DNA of 53,558 nucleotides from an uncultured Muribaculaceae bacterium (GTDB taxonomy: Bacteria; Bacteroidota; Bacteroidia; Bacteroidales; Muribaculaceae): NCBI GenBank assembly GCA_910586475.1, contig CAJUHM010000009.1, forward strand, positions 1-53,558. Reading direction: 5' to 3'. This document shows positions 48,373-53,558 of this stretch, one piece after another. Under the pieces are notes generated by a model, which saw only the letters and a list, made by a program, of their open reading frames with translations, was not told where the DNA came from and searched no databases. Both the position numbers and the translations under genes were made by a program. The stretch's first letter is position 1, and the number at the start of each line of letters is the position of its first letter.

Positions 48373-50751
48373 TCAGTTACCAAAATAGATTCTTATCTTA
48401 CCATAAAATGCTCGTCCGGCTTTCTGAAGACTGAAATTGTCGTAAAGCCTTTCATTGGTGAAATTCCGGCATTCGAATGACAGATTGTATCTGCCGTTAT
48501 TTATGCCATAGGATATTGTGAGATTATGCGAGAATTGATCAGGCACCATGTAGTCGTTGTTGTTTGATCCTATATTGGAAGCGTAATAACAGAATTTGTG
48601 GGTGTACTGGTTGTCGTAAGTCACAGTGAGGACATTACGTTTCCCTCCCAGGCCATGCCAGTAGAAATTGATGTCGGAATCAGCGAACATGTAGGGCTGA
48701 TTGGGCATCCGCTCTCGATAGGCCACATTCGCTACCGTGCTTCCCATTGCGGTTTTCATATTGTCGCGGACATTCATCTGAGTGAAATTTCCGCCAAGGC
48801 TCAGCCACTTTGAGAAATTATAACGGGCTGAGACGCTAAAGCCTTTTGTATCCACCTTGCCGTAATTGACATAGGTCGCGGCAGACTTTCCACCGCTCAA
48901 GGCCAAAATATTGCGCTGTATGTAATCTCTTGTGTCGCGGTAAATAAATCCCGCTTCCACATAAATGATGTTGCTGCCAAACGTTGCGTTATAACTGAGG
49001 TTCAAGTTGACATTATGACTGGATTCAGGTTTCAGCGACATATCGCCGACTTCAAGGTCTTCGTCGCCAAACATTTCTTCAATAGTCGGCAGACGGTATG
49101 CTTTCTCGTATGATGCCTTCATCTGAAATCCGAGAGGCATAAACCATGTGCCGGCGGCACCATAACCGAATGCATCGACCGAACGGGAGCTTTTCACATA
49201 TGTATCCTGTGCGGAAGTTGTCGCGGCCGGTCCGGATACGTATTGGTGATATTGCTTGCCAAATGCGGAAATATTAAACCTGGTATTTGGCGTATAGCGA
49301 TACGACAGCCCAACGATATTTTTGCTCGTAATCTTACCTATTTCATCAGTGCTAACAACCGACGATAGCAGATTGTCGTTCGACCTGTTGAATGTATTAA
49401 AGACATCGTTGACAGTGAAGAGATGATTTTCGCCAAGACGATAATTGGTGGTGAATGTCGCCGACCAGTTATTGTTGTTAGCCCGCGAGTTCTGATAAGA
49501 CTGTTCTCCCGGAGAATTAAGCCTGTCCGTTTCGCCGCGCCAGTTGTATTTAACCGATGCCGTATCCACATTTAAAGTGACATTTCGGTTATAGTTGGCG
49601 TTAAGTGCCACATCAAGTCCGCGAGTCAACAGATTACGCTTGCCATATTCCAGCGAACCGATAAGAGAATGACCATGACGATGTTTTTGACCATACACAA
49701 TTTCTTGCCGTACACCGGTCTGCATTTCCTTATACATGTGCGAATATGTAAATCCTGCCATAAGTCGGTCTGCCCACGGCTTGTTTACAAATCCAATTCT
49801 GGCAACTATCGCTTCGTTATGGTATGTGTCATTGAAACGACGTACATGTTCAAGCTTATTCTTGTTAATCCCTCCTGTTGCAAAATCCTCGACCGGTGCG
49901 TCAACCCAATAATTATTATCGGAATAATTTTGAAATGCGTTGATTTCATATTTTATTCCGTTGCTCAGGGTCTGCCCGAAATTGACGTATGTTTTGTGGG
50001 TGTTGAATGAGCCGTATGAATAAGAGGCATCGAGAAACCATCGGCGCTGACGTTTGGGTGTGACAATATTGATGACCCCTCCGATCGCATCCGAGCCGAA
50101 TCCAACAGGAACCACCCCACGATACACCTCTATACGTTCTGCGAAGTTAACAGGAATGTTATTTATTCCAAATGAGCTGCCGACCCCCTCCTGTGGTACA
50201 CCATCGATAAAAACTTTTACATGCTTGCCGCTGAAACCATCCATCGTCACAGCCATATCCGACCCGACTCCTCCGCTTTCCCTTATTTTCATGCCTGGAG
50301 CTTTGGAAAGTGCCTCGCTAAGTGTTTTGGTCGTGTTCACCAGCTCCTTGGTATCTACCGCCGTTGCATTAAAAGCCGAATTTCTTACCTTGCTCAGCGT
50401 ATTGCCTACTACTATGACCTCTGCCAACTGAGCGGCCGGCTTCAATTTGACATTGAGTTTCGTTCGGTCTTTTGTCTTTATTGTTGCATTAAGCTCCAAT
50501 TTTTCAAAACCGACCGACGAAAACACTATAGTGTAGTTACCGGCTGGAGCATTGATGTGATATAAACCTTTGTCATTAGTGGTCCCGGAAAAGGAGGTCC
50601 CCTTCAGATATACAGTCGCATAATCTATCGGTTCTCCATCAGATGAAAGTACCTTTCCGGAGATCATACCGGACACATCCTTTGCAGACAGATTAAATGA
50701 CAGCAGACAGATTGAAAGAACCGTTAATATATATTCCTTGGGCGATGCCAT
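48373..50751 (-). CDS. xusA: TonB-dependent receptor, XusA-like
   Basis: A 792-residue outer-membrane receptor. After the signal comes a carboxypeptidase-regulatory-like domain (GKVLSSDGEPIDYATVYLKGTSFSGTTNDKGLYHI), then the plug (NTTKTLSEALSKAPGMKIRESGGVGSD...VYRGVVPVGFGSDAIGGVINIVTP) and a barrel that ends in a typical C-terminal strand with final aromatic (GKIRIYFGN). It is shorter than SusC proteins and has no SusD partner, as for iron-siderophore receptors. Together with the next two genes it forms the xusABC type operon for foreign siderophores. Confidence 0.9.
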   Translation of the reverse strand: MASPKEYILTVLSICLLSFNLSAKDVSGMISGKVLSSDGEPIDYATVYLKGTSFSGTTNDKGLYHINAPAGNYTIVFSSVGFEKLELNATIKTKDRTKLNVKLKPAAQLAEVIVVGNTLSKVRNSAFNATAVDTKELVNTTKTLSEALSKAPGMKIRESGGVGSDMAVTMDGFSGKHVKVFIDGVPQEGVGSSFGINNIPVNFAERIEVYRGVVPVGFGSDAIGGVINIVTPKRQRRWFLDASYSYGSFNTHKTYVNFGQTLSNGIKYEINAFQNYSDNNYWVDAPVEDFATGGINKNKLEHVRRFNDTYHNEAIVARIGFVNKPWADRLMAGFTYSHMYKEMQTGVRQEIVYGQKHRHGHSLIGSLEYGKRNLLTRGLDVALNANYNRNVTLNVDTASVKYNWRGETDRLNSPGEQSYQNSRANNNNWSATFTTNYRLGENHLFTVNDVFNTFNRSNDNLLSSVVSTDEIGKITSKNIVGLSYRYTPNTRFNISAFGKQYHQYVSGPAATTSAQDTYVKSSRSVDAFGYGAAGTWFMPLGFQMKASYEKAYRLPTIEEMFGDEDLEVGDMSLKPESSHNVNLNLSYNATFGSNIIYVEAGFIYRDTRDYIQRNILALSGGKSAATYVNYGKVDTKGFSVSARYNFSKWLSLGGNFTQMNVRDNMKTAMGSTVANVAYRERMPNQPYMFADSDINFYWHGLGGKRNVLTVTYDNQYTHKFCYYASNIGSNNNDYMVPDQFSHNLTISYGINNGRYNLSFECRNFTNERLYDNFSLQKAGRAFYGKIRIYFGN

Positions 50752-50782
50752 ACTTTACTTGTTTTGTTACTTAAATTTTTTG

Positions 50783-50790
50783 CAAAGTTC
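50783..50790 (-). promoter_or_regulatory. Probable -7 element of the xusABC promoter
   Basis: GAACTTTG on the minus strand, one mismatch to TAnnTTTG, with a predicted leader of about 27 nt. No clear Fur-type box could be identified by eye. Confidence 0.45.
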
Positions 50791-50960
50791 GGCACATTAC
50801 CACATCTGAAAAATACCTAAATGTGAGTATTCCTCCGTAATGAGCTGCTTTTCTGCAATTTACACAGGCGACACATTCCGATAAAATGGCTAATTACATC
50901 ATTCCACTGGCAAACGAACGAGTATCACCGAATCCACCAATCACAAATCATGATAATTGA

Positions 50961-53558
50961 TTATTTCAATACTCTTTTCTTGTGTTTCGGTATCAGCTTC
51001 TCATGTAGATATTGAAACATGACAAATAACACAGGCACTATAAACAGAAGTGCAAGAGTTCCGAAGAGAAGACCTCCAACCGTACCGACACCAACTGAAA
51101 TGTTTCCGTTTGCACCGACTCCCGAAGCAAACATCAGTGGAAGCATACCGAATACCATCGTTGCAGAAGTCATTATTATAGGTCTGAAACGTGCTTTTGC
51201 AGCCGATATTGCCGCCGCGACAAGGCCCAGCCCCTCTTTACGACGAGCCGTGGCATATTCGGTCAGAAGTATTGCTGTCTTAGCCAAAAGACCGATTAGC
51301 ATTATCAGTCCGATCTGCATATAGATATTATTCTCCAAACCCCACCATCGGGCGAAAAGGAAACTTCCCGCAAGTCCAAAAGGCACAGCGGCTATGACGG
51401 CGAATGGAATCGTAAGACTTTCATATAGCGCGCATAATATCAGATATATAAACGCAAGGCATATACAAAAAGCCAACACTGTAGTATTTCCGGAAGATGA
51501 TTCCTCGCGCGACATTCCTCCAAATTCGTAGCCAAAACCGGATGGCAGGTATTTAGCGGCAACATCTTTGATTGCGGCGATAGCTTCTCCTGAACTATAT
51601 CCTTCGCTTTGCTCTCCATAAACCGATATTGACGGAAACAGATTAAAACGTGAAAGACTTTCCGACCCATATACCCTCGTCAGTGTAATGAATTTGTCAA
51701 TAGGAGCCATGTCTCCGGCCGATGTCCTTACGAATATCCGTTTCAGGGCTTCGGTATCGAGGCGGTCATCAGGGGATGCCTGCACCATAACACGATACAA
51801 TTTGGTAAACCTATTGAGATTTGATGAGTAGCTACCGCCTATATACCCTGACAATGTTGAAAGAACGTCAGATGGCGATATGTTATGCTGCAGACATTTT
51901 ACAGCATCAACCTCTACCATATACTGGGGATACCTGGTGTCGAAGGTTGTGTAGGCTCTTGATATTTCCGGACGTGAATTCAATGAATCAATGAATGCGT
52001 TAGTGACATCAAGCAATTCTTGAGTTGTAGCTCCTTTTCGGTCCTGAACATACAATTCAAATCCGCTGCCCGTCCCATACCCGAAAATCATCGGCATTTG
52101 TGACGCTCTGATCTGCGCCGACGAGATTGTGGATGTACGCTTGTATATCTCTTTAATCACCGCATTTATATCCTGATCCTTTTCTTTTCTCAGACTCCAG
52201 TCTTTTAGGCGGATATTAAACGAACCGGCCGACGATGACTGATCGTGCCGGGCATTTTTCCCCGACACTTTCGAATAAATGCTTATTTCAGGAATCTCCT
52301 TTATCGCATCTTCAACCTGAGTCATTATCGCATCATTTTCTGCCAGACTTGAGCCGGGTGCAACCTGGACATTCAGGCTGATTGTCCCCATATCCTCCTG
52401 AGGGACGAGGCCCGTTTTAGTCGTTGACATCAGCCACCATAAACCTCCAACCGAGAGCAAGAACAGGACAAGTACGATCCATCTGTTTCTGAAAAGGAAA
52501 ACCACTCCTATGCGATACTGCCCGATGGTAGTGTTGAGAGACTTGTCAAATGCGTAATGAAAACGCTCGATAAATGTTGATTTTGCACCATTGATTATCT
52601 TCCGGCGCATCAGCAGTGCACTTAACGCCGGACATAATGTCATGGCATTTATGAGTGATATACCGACCGCAACCGCCATAGTCAATCCAAACTGCTTATA
52701 GAACGTACCGGATGTGCCACCCATGAAGCAAACCGGTATGAATACGGCCATAAACACCACCGTTGTTGTTATAAGCGCGGCAGAGAGGCCTCCCATTGCA
52801 GATACAGTAGCACGATATGGATCATCTTCTCCTTCGTCAAATTTTGCCTGGACAGCCTCAACGACCACAACCGAATCATCGACAACCGTGCCGATAACAA
52901 GGACTATCGCAAAAAGAGTAAGCATATTAAGTGTGAAACCGACCACATAGATAAACGCAAAAGTTCCTGTCAGAGACACTACTATGGACAACACCGGAAT
53001 CAAAGTGGCTATGAAATCATGAAGAAACAGATAAACAACCAACACCACGAGGATAAGGGCTATTATCAAAGTCTCGATGACCTTGTAGATCGATGCGTCA
53101 AGGAAGTCCTTTGTACTCGAAATATCGGTCAGCACCATGCCGGGAGGCAAAGTGGATCGAATCTCCTCGAGAGTCCTATCTATTTCTTTAATGACCTCAT
53201 TGGCATTGGATCCGGCGGTCTGCGCAATCATGGCATTAGCACCCGGATGTCCGCTTGTCTGACTCAGCATAGCATAATTGACAGCTCCGAGTTCAACCTC
53301 CGCCACATCCTTGAGCCGAAGCACGCTGCCGTCGGATAACGCCCTGACAACCAGATTTTCATAATCTTCAACATTCTCATATAGTCCTCTGTACTTTAGC
53401 ACATATTGAAATGTGGTTGCCGATTCGGCTCCAAGTGTACCTGTCGGCGATTCTATGTTCTGGTCTGCAAGAACTTTGTCAACATCTGCCGGGACAAGTC
53501 CATACCACGGCAGACGCATCTTAAATAAACTTAACGGCAGTTTACCAATATAAATAGT
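50961..53558 (-). CDS. RND multidrug efflux permease (AcrB/HAE1 type), 5' part missing
   Basis: Inner-membrane RND pump, about 865 residues inside the window; family members have about 1040, so the N-terminal fifth lies beyond the edge or is lost. Clear segments are GLVPADVDKVLADQN, PGANAMIAQTAGSNANEV, the helix-4 motif GTVVDDSVVVVEAVQAKFDEG (with the two Asp of the proton relay), ITTTVVFMAVFIPVCFMGGTSGTFYKQFGLTMAVAV, and PFGLAGSFLFARWW near the end. It would form a pump with a membrane-fusion protein and TolC-like channel coded further upstream. Close to the edge (after 53490) the usual MRxWxxPxxLA stretch is shortened to MRLPWYG, about seven residues less than expected. The frame stays open up to the last base. 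Confidence 0.9.
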   Translation of the reverse strand, partial: TIYIGKLPLSLFKMRLPWYGLVPADVDKVLADQNIESPTGTLGAESATTFQYVLKYRGLYENVEDYENLVVRALSDGSVLRLKDVAEVELGAVNYAMLSQTSGHPGANAMIAQTAGSNANEVIKEIDRTLEEIRSTLPPGMVLTDISSTKDFLDASIYKVIETLIIALILVVLVVYLFLHDFIATLIPVLSIVVSLTGTFAFIYVVGFTLNMLTLFAIVLVIGTVVDDSVVVVEAVQAKFDEGEDDPYRATVSAMGGLSAALITTTVVFMAVFIPVCFMGGTSGTFYKQFGLTMAVAVGISLINAMTLCPALSALLMRRKIINGAKSTFIERFHYAFDKSLNTTIGQYRIGVVFLFRNRWIVLVLFLLSVGGLWWLMSTTKTGLVPQEDMGTISLNVQVAPGSSLAENDAIMTQVEDAIKEIPEISIYSKVSGKNARHDQSSSAGSFNIRLKDWSLRKEKDQDINAVIKEIYKRTSTISSAQIRASQMPMIFGYGTGSGFELYVQDRKGATTQELLDVTNAFIDSLNSRPEISRAYTTFDTRYPQYMVEVDAVKCLQHNISPSDVLSTLSGYIGGSYSSNLNRFTKLYRVMVQASPDDRLDTEALKRIFVRTSAGDMAPIDKFITLTRVYGSESLSRFNLFPSISVYGEQSEGYSSGEAIAAIKDVAAKYLPSGFGYEFGGMSREESSSGNTTVLAFCICLAFIYLILCALYESLTIPFAVIAAVPFGLAGSFLFARWWGLENNIYMQIGLIMLIGLLAKTAILLTEYATARRKEGLGLVAAAISAAKARFRPIIMTSATMVFGMLPLMFASGVGANGNISVGVGTVGGLLFGTLALLFIVPVLFVMFQYLHEKLIPKHKKRVLK

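Overview
The window looks like chromosome from a gut Bacteroidales, most probably a Muribaculaceae-like organism. The evidence is as follows. Promoters are of the Bacteroidetes type (TTTG near -33, TAnnTTTG near -7), and start codons lack Shine-Dalgarno sequences. It carries a full bat (aerotolerance) operon, a DUF4290-rimM pair, a purH-mreBCD-mrdA-rodA cluster, and a TonB receptor / DUF4374 / PepSY operon of the xenosiderophore (xus) type. The placement below order level is inference. The right edge cuts an RND pump gene; the left edge lies just upstream of the first gene.

Layout. 0-8.3 kb: a tandem-META lipoprotein on plus, then minus-strand genes: class A beta-lactamase - ABM monooxygenase - Pif1-like helicase, and dacB - conserved hypothetical - rsmI - coiled-coil lipoprotein. 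8.4-15.3 kb (plus): TetR-fabG, DUF4290-rimM-hypothetical-OmpA-like protein, proS, and two overlapping HU-family genes, the second membrane-anchored. 15.5-24.1 kb: moxR - DUF58 - membrane protein - batA - batB - batC - batD - batE. 24.2-27.2 kb: a small HTH protein, a one-domain voltage-gated cation channel with an acidic filter, a small AT-rich membrane protein, tRNA-Met and flavodoxin. 27.4-36.5 kb: purH, the cell-shape operon mreB-mreC-mreD-mrdA-rodA, a LysE exporter and a CBM9-like protein. 36.6-39.1 kb: tRNA-Glu(CUC) and a redox module of oxyR flanked by ferredoxin-type genes. 39.2-53.6 kb: an accessory stretch with softer (more A/T) codon use: HxlR regulator with a divergent NTF2-like gene, esterase, tannase-like hydrolase, two MFS exporters, xusABC and an RND efflux permease.

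How the parts fit. Most of the left three quarters is housekeeping: translation (proS, rimM, rsmI, tRNAs), purine and lipid synthesis, envelope synthesis and shape (dacB, mre/mrd/rod). Overlaid on this is oxygen and redox defence (bat operon, oxyR with ferredoxins, flavodoxin, HxlR with a conserved cysteine). The right part handles the outside world: plant polyphenol esters, drug efflux and scavenged siderophore iron.

The most testable new observations are four. An exact OxyR half-site sits between oxyR and a divergent ferredoxin operon. The ion channel has a Ca-type acidic filter. An HU protein is tethered to the membrane. Large hairpins lie in the mreB-mreC gap. No CRISPR array, integrase, transposase or prophage gene was found, and I see no clearly new multi-gene defence system.
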